Assembly: GCA_017541565.1 (NCBI GenBank)
Contig: JAFXYU010000267.1
Span: 1-10,605, forward strand
Direction: 5' to 3'
DNA length: 10,605 bases
From: a bacterium
GTDB taxonomy: Bacteria; Cyanobacteriota; Vampirovibrionia; Gastranaerophilales; Gastranaerophilaceae
Shown: positions 5,469 to 10,605 of the stretch, piece by piece
Numbering within the stretch: the first letter of the stretch is position 1
Layout: each line of letters starts with the position of its first letter
Made by a program: the position numbers and the translations under genes
Notes under the pieces: model-generated
What the model saw: the letters and a program-made list of their open reading frames with translations, nothing else
What the model was told of the DNA's origin: nothing
The model's database searches: none

Positions 5469-6766
5469 TTTGTTGTTGCATTGTCTTTTGTTTCCGCAAA
5501 AATAGCATCTGTTGCTTGTTTTAGAATTTCATCGGCTACTTCCGTGTTTATTTTATAATTTTCAATATTTTCATTCAAAGTTTCTTTAAAACGCTGCCTT
5601 CTCTCTTCCGTCCAGAAGCATTTGAAGAAAATATTTTTATAACTCTGTTCAATTTTTTCTATATCACGAGCCATGGCTTCAAGGTCAAACTTAGATTTAT
5701 ATTCCTTATACCCCGAAGAATTTAATACGTTTCGGTATGAATCCAAAGTTCTTGACATTTTATACAGCCTTTTCAACAGACGATCCTGTTTCTGATTAAA
5801 TTTACCGTCCTCTTCAATATAGGTAGAAATGGGGTTGTTGGTTTTTATTTCTCTGTTTCCGTTTGTATATTTAACAACCAAATATGTATCAATCAACTTG
5901 TCGGTTTTATATATTGATGCTTCCGGAAACATTGTTTTATGCCAGACTGCCGGTATTTTTTTCCATTGCTCGCTCATCGGACCCGTTAACCAGTACAATT
6001 CCTTTTTCAAACCGCTTTCTTGCCATGTCTTTGTCATTATTTCAGATTTAATCTCATTTGTATCTTTTTCTTTACATGAAACTATTTTTTCATTCATACT
6101 TTCCGAATATTTAACTAACGACCTTAATTTCGGTTCTAAAATATTAAATGCTTTACCATATTTTCTAAAATAATTATATCCGCGTATAACATCACCATTC
6201 CCAACATCTGCCTGAACATCACTAAGTGTCAAAAATTTCAGGTAATTCTGCTTTATCATATCAATAATGACTTTTTCCGGATTACCGCTGTCAATCATTT
6301 TTTGCGAAATGGATGTCGTTTTGTAACCGTATTTATCAAAAAAATTACGATTTATTCTTTCAAATCCTTCTATATCAATATCGTTGGGATTAATTTCCGG
6401 ATACAACTTTCTTACATCTTCAATAGTTTCACATTCATTCAGCCCCGAATAATATTCTTCAACGGTTTCACTTATTTTAAAATTATTTTCTTGAATATTT
6501 GTTTTAAGTTTGTTATAAAGACCTTCGGGTATTTTACCGTCACACTTTTCCAGTCTTTGCTTTAAAGATTGTTTGTATTCTTCAATATTAACAAATTCAT
6601 TGGTTATTGTGTATTTTCTGGCAGCAAGATATGAACCGTAAAGTCCGGTAATAGTCGATGTTACAAGACCTGCTGTCTTTGTAAGTTCTTGTGGGGATAC
6701 GCTTTTAAAACTGATACGAGAACGATAATTCCGTGATTGTACATTGTTTACGGCATTAATTTGCAT
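5465..6766 (-). CDS. Tagged protein of unknown function (433 aa)
   Basis: I do not recognise the family. It begins MQINAVNNVQ and has ISFKSV at 19-24, the same N-terminal signature as the products at 3837-4304 and 10025-10246. Residues 31-49 (TAGLVTSTITGLYGSYLAA) are mildly hydrophobic and could be a membrane-associated helix. Residues 105-187 match the 155-aa protein (ETIEDVRKLYP region). Tryptophan-rich phrases occur at 258-275 (YWLTGPMSEQWKKIPAVW), and FWTEERRQRF nearer the C-terminus resembles the repeats of the 783-aa product. The rest is charged and helical. AAGGA lies about 9 nt upstream of the ATG and a consensus -10 lies at 6793-6798. Its stop overlaps the convergent aminotransferase stop. 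It may belong to the same lineage-specific family as the interrupted gene; function unknown. Confidence 0.8.
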   Translation of the reverse strand: MQINAVNNVQSRNYRSRISFKSVSPQELTKTAGLVTSTITGLYGSYLAARKYTITNEFVNIEEYKQSLKQRLEKCDGKIPEGLYNKLKTNIQENNFKISETVEEYYSGLNECETIEDVRKLYPEINPNDIDIEGFERINRNFFDKYGYKTTSISQKMIDSGNPEKVIIDMIKQNYLKFLTLSDVQADVGNGDVIRGYNYFRKYGKAFNILEPKLRSLVKYSESMNEKIVSCKEKDTNEIKSEIMTKTWQESGLKKELYWLTGPMSEQWKKIPAVWHKTMFPEASIYKTDKLIDTYLVVKYTNGNREIKTNNPISTYIEEDGKFNQKQDRLLKRLYKMSRTLDSYRNVLNSSGYKEYKSKFDLEAMARDIEKIEQSYKNIFFKCFWTEERRQRFKETLNENIENYKINTEVADEILKQATDAIFAETKDNATTN

Positions 6767-6792
6767 GCTGGTAATTCCTTTATTAGTACCTA

Positions 6793-6798
6793 ATTATA
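6793..6798 (-). promoter_or_regulatory. -10 element upstream of the 433-aa protein gene
   Basis: A perfect TATAAT lies on the minus strand 26 bp before the ATG, with the AAGGA ribosome binding site between. No good -35 is seen at 16-18 bp. It suggests that this gene is transcribed separately from gatD. Confidence 0.4.
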
Positions 6799-6843
6799 CA
6801 ACTCCCGTAAAAATTATTTTTGCTATTTATAAATGCTGATTTC

Positions 6844-6864
6844 ACAAATCTTAATAAGATTTGT
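6844..6864 (-). other. AT-rich hairpin over the gatD stop codon
   Basis: Bases 6844-6852 and 6856-6864 form a perfect 9-bp stem with a 3-nt loop that spans the gatD stop codon. No U-run follows on the minus strand, so it is at best a weak terminator or a 3'-end stabiliser. No better terminator is visible between gatD and the 433-aa gene. Confidence 0.4.
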
Positions 6865-7555
6865 TAACTAAACTGTTATGGCAAAGAGTTTCGGTTTTGT
6901 CACCTAAGGGCGGAAGTTTTTCACCAAGGGCAAGTTCTATCAAAAAATCTGCAAACTGCGGATTTTTGGGTAAAAATGAACCGTGAAGATACGTTCCGAA
7001 TACGTTTTTATATCTTGCACCTTCCGTTTTGTCCGCTCCGTTGTTTCCGTTTCCAGTAATAACCGTTCCGATTGGTTTTGTGTCACCGTTTAAGTATGTA
7101 AGTCCGCTATGGTTTTCAAATCCGACAAGAGTTTTTGGAGTCACCATATTAGTTTCAACCGTAACATTCCCAATAAATCTTTTATTTCCTGCGACCGTAT
7201 AAGCGTCCAAAAGACTTATACCGGAGAGTTTTTCACCTTCTCTCGGCTGATAATAATGTCCGAAAAGTTGATATCCGCCGCAAATACCCAGAAAAACAGC
7301 ACCTCTGTCACGTTCATTAATCAAAAACTCTTTATGCTTCTGCAAATCTTTTGAAACCTCTATTTGCTGCAAATCTTGTCCGCCGCCCATAAAATATAGG
7401 TCATGCTCACAAATAGAATCAACCTGATTAATCTCATCAACAATAACTTCGATTCCGCGCCACTCACATCTTTTTTTTAGTGCAATAATATTTCCGATGT
7501 CACCGTAAATATTTAAAAGTTTTGGATAAAGATGTCCGATTTTCAGAGTCTTCAT
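6851..7555 (-). CDS. gatD: Lipid II isoglutaminyl synthase, glutaminase subunit GatD
   Basis: GatD supplies ammonia from glutamine to MurT, which amidates the alpha-carboxyl of D-Glu in lipid II to D-isoglutamine. The 234-aa product is a CobB/CobQ-type class I glutamine amidotransferase. It starts with IGHLYPKLLNIYGDIGN, typical of GatD; MGGGQD follows at 56-61; the nucleophile Cys92 sits in GICGGYQLFG; and the catalytic His191 sits in YLHGSFLPKNP. An Arg near 126 matches the position proposed for glutamine binding. Length is close to the usual 240-260. The ATG overlaps the recO stop as ATGA, and AAGGA lies 9 nt upstream, indicating translational coupling. murT, normally adjacent, is not found on either side here. 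Confidence 0.93.
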   Translation of the reverse strand: MKTLKIGHLYPKLLNIYGDIGNIIALKKRCEWRGIEVIVDEINQVDSICEHDLYFMGGGQDLQQIEVSKDLQKHKEFLINERDRGAVFLGICGGYQLFGHYYQPREGEKLSGISLLDAYTVAGNKRFIGNVTVETNMVTPKTLVGFENHSGLTYLNGDTKPIGTVITGNGNNGADKTEGARYKNVFGTYLHGSFLPKNPQFADFLIELALGEKLPPLGDKTETLCHNSLVNKSY

Positions 7556-8316
7556 AGTGAAAGTTCCTTCACAAGTTTTGCAGATTTTTGACGCTTATTA
7601 GTATGAGTTTTTATATATTCGTCAAGAAGATCAAAACAAACCTGACAAACTTTTTCTGTTGCTTTTTGGTCATACTCGCTTTCAAAATTGAAATCAAATT
7701 GGAGCATCGCCTGTAAAAAATCTCTTATTTTGTGGTGCATTTTAAGTTTCACACCGAGAGGTTCGCAGCACTCTTTGCAAACTACTCCGCCCATTTGGGT
7801 TGAAAAATACATATCTTCGTCTACAATTCTTTCTCCGCAGCACAAACAGGTATCAAGTTCTACGCAAAATCCCATAATAAGAAGCATTTTTAACTGGAAC
7901 TTGATTGCGGCAATCAACATATCTTTTTTTTCTTTGGAGTCGGATATTCTGTTCAAAGCCTTGTATAAAAGTTCGTAAATTTCAGCGGAAGCAGTCTCCG
8001 AACCCTCGCCAAAATTCATAACAACTTCGGATACATAAGTGGAAAGAGTTAACTTGTCAATATCTTCCCTCGTTTTTCTAAAGTGGTTAACGGTTTGCGC
8101 CTGCAAAATTGTATCCATAGAACGCCCTTTGAGAAGTTGAAGCGTGTTGGCAACCAATAAATCCATTCTTGCTCCCAACTTACTCTTTGGCTTTTTAATC
8201 CCTTTTGCTACTCCCTTAATTAAACCGTTATCTTTGGAATACATAACAATAATCTTATCCGCGTCGTTAAGATTGTACGACTTGAGATTTATTGCTTCCG
8301 TAACATAGTTATTCAT
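7552..8316 (-). CDS. recO: DNA repair protein RecO
   Basis: RecO works with RecR (and RecF) to load RecA onto SSB-coated single-stranded DNA in gap repair. The 254-aa product has the expected order: an N-terminal OB-fold (about 1-80) with EAINLKSYNLNDADKIIVM and the basic KGIKKPKSKLGARMD stretch, a helical middle, and a four-cysteine zinc site (C157/C160 in CLCCGE, C180/C183 in CKECC) of the type found in many RecO proteins. The following helical tail is rich in Lys. Length is normal (240-260). It overlaps the pilT end by 8 bases and the gatD start by ATGA, so it sits in the middle of a tightly packed operon. Its own ribosome binding site is weak, consistent with coupling to pilT. Confidence 0.95.
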   Translation of the reverse strand: MNNYVTEAINLKSYNLNDADKIIVMYSKDNGLIKGVAKGIKKPKSKLGARMDLLVANTLQLLKGRSMDTILQAQTVNHFRKTREDIDKLTLSTYVSEVVMNFGEGSETASAEIYELLYKALNRISDSKEKKDMLIAAIKFQLKMLLIMGFCVELDTCLCCGERIVDEDMYFSTQMGGVVCKECCEPLGVKLKMHHKIRDFLQAMLQFDFNFESEYDQKATEKVCQVCFDLLDEYIKTHTNKRQKSAKLVKELSL

Positions 8317-9406
8317 AATATGCTTTTGTTCCCTGATAAACTCCCCTGAAAATCTTTTCTAATGCGGATTCGTCATTTGAATTATGCAATGCCTCTTCCT
8401 GCGAAATATACTCTTTATCAACAAGTTGTGCAAGTGAAGTGTTCAACGAAATCATATTGTCTATTGTATTATCATTCAAGAGTTCATAGATTTCATCCGT
8501 ATTATCTTTGTTTATATAATCTCGAATGGTTGGAGTTACAACCATAATCTCGCATGCCGGGAATCGTTTCTGATATTTTTCCGAAAATACCAATTTCTGT
8601 GCGATTGTTGCACGCAAGGTATCTGACAATTGTTTTCTGACAAGATATCTGTTAGACTCCTCAAACATATTAACAATTCGGTTTATGGTCTGAACCGCAT
8701 CATTTGTGTGAAGTGTTGATAAAACAAGATGTCCCGTTTCCGACGCTTTTAGAGCCGCAGCCATAGTTTCCTGATCGCGGATTTCTCCTATGAATATAAC
8801 ATCCGGATCTTGTCTCAGAGCATATTTTATGCCATCAGAGAAACTTTCTGTGTCAACACTGACCTGACGTTGGGAAATAATGCTCTTTTTGCACCCGAAA
8901 ACATATTCAATAGGATCTTCAATAGTCACAATATGTTTTGATGTGTTTGTGTTAATTTCATCTATCAAAGATGCTATTGTTGTAGATTTTCCGCATCCGG
9001 TAGGACCGGTGACGAGAATAATTCCGTTTTGCTCTTTTATTATTTCGCTCAATATGGGCGGAAGTGAAAGTTCATGAATTTGAGGAATGCTGTATGAAAT
9101 ATTTCTTACTACAAGACCGGGCTGACCGATTTGACGGTTGTAGTTAATTCTGAACCTTGAACAGCCTTTAATTTCGTACATAAAATCTACATCACACATT
9201 GTTAGAATTTTGTCTTTTATTGCCGTCGGTGAAATTTCAAGAATTGCTTCATCCAAATCCTCTTTTGTCAAAGGATCCATGTTTATTTTTTTTATAAAAC
9301 CATTCTTTCTTATATAGGGTGAGTGCCCGACTTTAAGGTGTTCATCGGAAGCACCTGTTGCTACTGCACTTTTTAAAAACTGTATTATATCAAACTTTTC
9401 ACTCAT
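8309..9406 (-). CDS. pilT: PilT-family type IV pilus retraction ATPase
   Basis: PilT is a hexameric cytoplasmic ATPase that depolymerises type IV pili, driving twitching motility, adhesion or DNA uptake. The 365-aa product carries the family's landmarks: GASDEHLKVGHSPYIRKNG (18-36) from the N-terminal PAS-like domain, Walker A GPTGCGKST (134-142), Asp box TIEDPIEY (161-168), Walker B VIFIGEIRD (203-211) and His box STLHTNDA (230-237). The C-terminal region has an ISQEEAL-type ending. The position of the AIRNLIRE motif, important for retraction in characterised PilT, reads TIRDYINK, so only Ile and Arg are kept. GAGGAG lies 8 nt upstream of the ATG. It is first in the operon with recO and gatD. 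A PilB-like role is less likely, as the long N-terminal domains of PilB are absent. Confidence 0.92.
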   Translation of the reverse strand: MSEKFDIIQFLKSAVATGASDEHLKVGHSPYIRKNGFIKKINMDPLTKEDLDEAILEISPTAIKDKILTMCDVDFMYEIKGCSRFRINYNRQIGQPGLVVRNISYSIPQIHELSLPPILSEIIKEQNGIILVTGPTGCGKSTTIASLIDEINTNTSKHIVTIEDPIEYVFGCKKSIISQRQVSVDTESFSDGIKYALRQDPDVIFIGEIRDQETMAAALKASETGHLVLSTLHTNDAVQTINRIVNMFEESNRYLVRKQLSDTLRATIAQKLVFSEKYQKRFPACEIMVVTPTIRDYINKDNTDEIYELLNDNTIDNMISLNTSLAQLVDKEYISQEEALHNSNDESALEKIFRGVYQGTKAYYE

Positions 9407-9427
9407 TCGGATATCTCCTCATATAAA

Positions 9428-9456
9428 ATCGTACCATCATAGAAAACTTTTGACAA
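9428..9456 (-). promoter_or_regulatory. Promoter of the pilT-recO-gatD operon
   Basis: On the minus strand a -35 TTGTCA (9451-9456, 5 of 6) and a -10 TACGAT (9428-9433, 4 of 6) are separated by 17 bp, and a TGG directly before the -10 gives an extended -10. It lies between the upstream terminator (9483-9499) and the GAGGAG ribosome binding site of pilT. Confidence 0.6.
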
Positions 9457-9482
9457 CAAAATTACAAAAGTTCAAAATAAAA

Positions 9483-9499
9483 ATCGGCTTAATGCCGAT
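9483..9499 (-). terminator. Rho-independent terminator after the Cys-rich small protein gene
   Basis: Stem ATCGGC/GCCGAT (9483-9488 with 9494-9499) has a 5-nt loop and is followed on the minus strand by TTTTATTTTG. It lies about 20 bases past the stop at 9522 and insulates the pilT operon. Confidence 0.85.
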
Positions 9500-9521
9500 C
9501 TTGAAAAACTTTTTAAATTTA

Positions 9522-9875
9522 CTAGCAAGAATAACTGCAACAACCGCCGGAGAAACTTCCGCCCGAAGATGCGATTGAACCGCAAGATTCACCGCTGCCT
9601 GAGAAAGCAATTGAGCCGCAGGATTCGCCTGAACCTTCGTATGATACAAATTCTCCGGACTCTCCGAATGCAATAATATCAGCATCCGTAGGACCTGAAT
9701 AGAAACTGCATGTATCAAGTCCGCCATCTGCAATCCCTGTTGATATTAAAGATGTATTATTTGAAATTAAACTTGTATTATCTGAAATCAATCCGCCTTC
9801 ATGTGCCGGAGTTACGGTACCGAGAAGTTTAGCGCAATTTGATGATTCTTCATTTTTACAGTAGGCTGCTAACAT
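9522..9875 (-). CDS. Small Cys/Gly/Ser-rich repeat protein (117 aa), unknown function
   Basis: The family is not recognised. The N-terminal half contains a 7-residue tandem, LISDNTS-LISNNTS-LISTGIA (29-49). The C-terminal half contains a 12-residue tandem, GSGESCGSIAFS-GSGESCGSIASS (81-104), and ends GGCCSYSC. There are eight cysteines (6, 14, 56, 86, 98, 112, 113, 117), few basic residues and no classical signal peptide. The first residues (MLAAYCKNEESSNCAK) are polar. The layout, a leader-like front and a repeated Cys/Ser/Gly tail, is compatible with a ribosomally made modified peptide precursor, a metal-binding protein or a disulfide-rich surface protein. No modifying enzyme or transporter lies in the window, so no choice can be made. 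AAGGA lies 7-8 nt upstream of the ATG and a strong terminator follows. A 98-codon frame overlapping it is a shadow. Confidence 0.7.
   Translation of the reverse strand: MLAAYCKNEESSNCAKLLGTVTPAHEGGLISDNTSLISNNTSLISTGIADGGLDTCSFYSGPTDADIIAFGESGEFVSYEGSGESCGSIAFSGSGESCGSIASSGGSFSGGCCSYSC
9564..9635 (-). repeat. 36-bp tandem repeat encoding the 12-residue Cys repeat
   Basis: Two adjacent 36-bp units encode GSGESCGSIA(F/S)S. They differ at several, mostly synonymous, bases, so selection seems to have kept the protein repeat rather than this being a fresh slippage event. Confidence 0.75.
9729..9791 (-). repeat. 21-bp tandem repeat encoding LIS(D/N)NTS
   Basis: About two and a half copies of a 21-bp unit encode LISDNTS, LISNNTS and LISTGIA. 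The DNA units differ by a few bases. Confidence 0.65.
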
Positions 9876-9968
9876 TTATGTATCCTTATTAACATTTCTT
9901 ACATATATATAAAGTTTTAAAAAAAATCCTAATTTCAAGACTTATTTTTTTTGTTACAAATATTAACA

Positions 9969-9997
9969 TTCGCTTAAAAAATAAGTGTAATTATGAT
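9969..9997 (+). promoter_or_regulatory. Possible promoter of the 73-aa tagged protein gene
   Basis: A -10 TATGAT (9992-9997, 5 of 6) is preceded at 17 bp by a poor -35, TTCGCT (9969-9974). It sits 28 bp before the ATG in the divergent intergenic stretch. Support comes mainly from the -10. Confidence 0.35.
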
Positions 9998-10024
9998 ACT
10001 TTATCCATGGGAAAGGTATGAAAA

Positions 10025-10246
10025 ATGCAAATAGATAAAATTAATTCAACGAATTTCAACGGAGGAATTGTTGTTCCTGCCGCAATAAATACAAAAAATA
10101 AGTATCTGTATAATCAGGTTCTTGACGTGATAAAGGAAAATCATGTTTCCGCAATCATCTCAAACAGAGGTTTTGACTTCTCATCCGTAACTGACAAGAT
10201 TATAGCAGAACTCAAAAATTTAGGAATAGCATTTTTGAAAAAATAA
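10025..10246 (+). CDS. Small tagged protein of unknown function (73 aa)
   Basis: It starts MQIDKINSTNFNGG, the clearest example in the window of the N-terminal signature also seen at 3837-4304 and 5465-6766. The remaining about 58 residues look like a compact alpha/beta unit: strand VVPAA, helix YLYNQVLDVIKENH, strand SAIISN, helix VTDKIIAELKNLG and strand IAFLKK. There are no cysteines and no signal peptide. AAAGG lies about 8 nt upstream of the chosen ATG; an ATG 7 bases earlier opens only a six-codon frame. A clear terminator follows at once, so it is monocistronic. Function unknown; short length and an independent transcription unit argue for a real small gene. Confidence 0.75.
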   Translation: MQIDKINSTNFNGGIVVPAAINTKNKYLYNQVLDVIKENHVSAIISNRGFDFSSVTDKIIAELKNLGIAFLKK

Positions 10247-10276
10247 CCGGAGCTTTAAAAGTCCGGTTGTTTTTTT
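10245..10276 (+). terminator. Rho-independent terminator after the 73-aa protein gene
   Basis: Stem AACCGGA/TCCGGTT (10245-10251 with 10262-10268) can extend inward through CTTT/AAAG and is followed by seven T (10270-10276). It overlaps the TAA stop codon. Confidence 0.88.
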
Positions 10277-10286
10277 ATAATGCATC

Positions 10287-10316
10287 TGTGGTGAAGACTC
10301 TTATCTTTGCACCACA
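10287..10316 (-). other. Hairpin past the pilin-like gene
   Basis: TGTGGTG (10287-10293) pairs with CACCACA (10310-10316), and AAGA (10294-10297) with TCTT (10304-10307) across a 2-nt bulge. It follows the minus-strand pilin-like stop but has no U-run on that strand, so it may be a weak or factor-assisted terminator, or may work with the A-tract of the opposing terminator. Confidence 0.35.
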
Positions 10317-10322
10317 AGATTG

Positions 10323-10605
10323 TTATTGATAAATAATCTTCATACCGTTATCAAAAATTGAACCGGCACAGAAAAAACCTCCGGTAACATTATCTTTGTT
10401 ACATTTTTCACTATGGTCACGCCATGGAACATAACTGGGATTGAAACTACCACTCCTCAACCAAGATCTGCTTGTTCCCATGGGTTCTAAAGAGCCGTCA
10501 TTCATAAGTACAAAATTAAATACATCTTTTCCCATTCTGTTGGGGCCTTGTGATGCATTAATATCAACAAAAACATCACCAATTGTCTGATTGTGCGGAA
10601 TATCC
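10323..10605 (-). CDS. C-terminal part of a pilin/pseudopilin-like protein (partial)
   Basis: The frame is open to the window edge, giving 93 visible residues that begin DIPHNQTIGDVFVDIN and end FDNGMKIIYQ. The phrase VDINASQGPNRMGKDVFNF, followed by NDGSLEPMG, resembles the C-terminal domain of type IV pilin-like (prepilin-type) proteins that I recall from Gastranaerophilales: an acidic D-x-N-x-x-x-G-P-N loop and then a strand. Two cysteines (about visible residues 68 and 79) could form a disulfide like the pilin D-region. The N-terminal prepilin helix that would prove the assignment lies outside the window. An internal ATG (MGKDVF) is not a likely start because coding continues upstream. 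The neighbouring pilT makes a pilus link plausible. Confidence 0.55.
   Translation of the reverse strand, partial: DIPHNQTIGDVFVDINASQGPNRMGKDVFNFVLMNDGSLEPMGTSRSWLRSGSFNPSYVPWRDHSEKCNKDNVTGGFFCAGSIFDNGMKIIYQ

Noticed and set aside
6820..6836. ATTTATAAAT palindrome upstream of the 433-aa gene as an operator
   Set aside because: It is a short, purely A/T palindrome in an A/T-rich intergenic stretch and is expected by chance.
9437..9733. 98-codon minus-strand open frame overlapping the Cys-rich gene
   Set aside because: It lies in another frame of the 117-aa gene, runs through that gene's terminator and the pilT promoter, and has no start signal.
10323..10535. Complete 70-aa gene starting at MGKDVF
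   Set aside because: The same frame stays open with coherent protein sequence to the window edge, so this Met is internal to a larger partial gene.

Overview
The window is about 10.6 kb of AT-rich DNA, mostly minus-strand genes. It best fits an uncultured gut member of the Vampirovibrionia/Melainabacteria (order Gastranaerophilales), the non-photosynthetic relatives of Cyanobacteria. The evidence is low GC, a diderm periplasmic chaperone (OmpH/Skp type), a GatD subunit of peptidoglycan amidation, a PilT-type pilus ATPase, a pilin-like C-terminus of the style I recall from that group, and three proteins that share a short N-terminal signature (Met-Gln-Ile/Val-Asn/Asp, then a Phe-containing tract ending in small residues). 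The assignment is recall plus inference, not a database result.

Layout. Bases 1-297 hold a tRNA-Gln(CUG) on the minus strand, its terminator, and a second partial copy of the tRNA 3' end plus terminator arm, separated by a GC-richer, hairpin-dense spacer. Bases 336-1451 carry a small secreted protein of unknown function and an OmpH/Skp-like chaperone, each with its own plausible promoter. Bases 1479-4304 form what looks like one ancestral gene of about 940 codons interrupted by a single in-frame TAA: a 155-codon tagged N-terminal piece and a 783-codon piece that has only a TTG start and no ribosome binding site. Bases 4380-5468 encode the main plus-strand gene, a fold-type I PLP aminotransferase that may be translated from a leaderless mRNA. 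It converges on, and overlaps by its stop codon, a 433-aa tagged protein (5465-6766) that shares a domain with the 155-aa piece.

Bases 6851-9456 hold a compact minus-strand operon, pilT-recO-gatD, with a good promoter and overlapping gene ends. It joins pilus retraction, recombinational repair and lipid II amidation, although murT, the obligate partner of gatD, is not in the window. Upstream of it is a 117-aa Cys/Gly/Ser-rich protein with two kinds of tandem repeat and a clear terminator (9483-9499). A divergent 73-aa tagged small protein follows with its own terminator, and the window ends inside a pilin-like gene that continues past base 10605.

The most novel content is the tagged-protein set (three members, two of them paralogous), the interrupted gene with two sets of internal repeats, and the repeat-bearing Cys-rich small protein.
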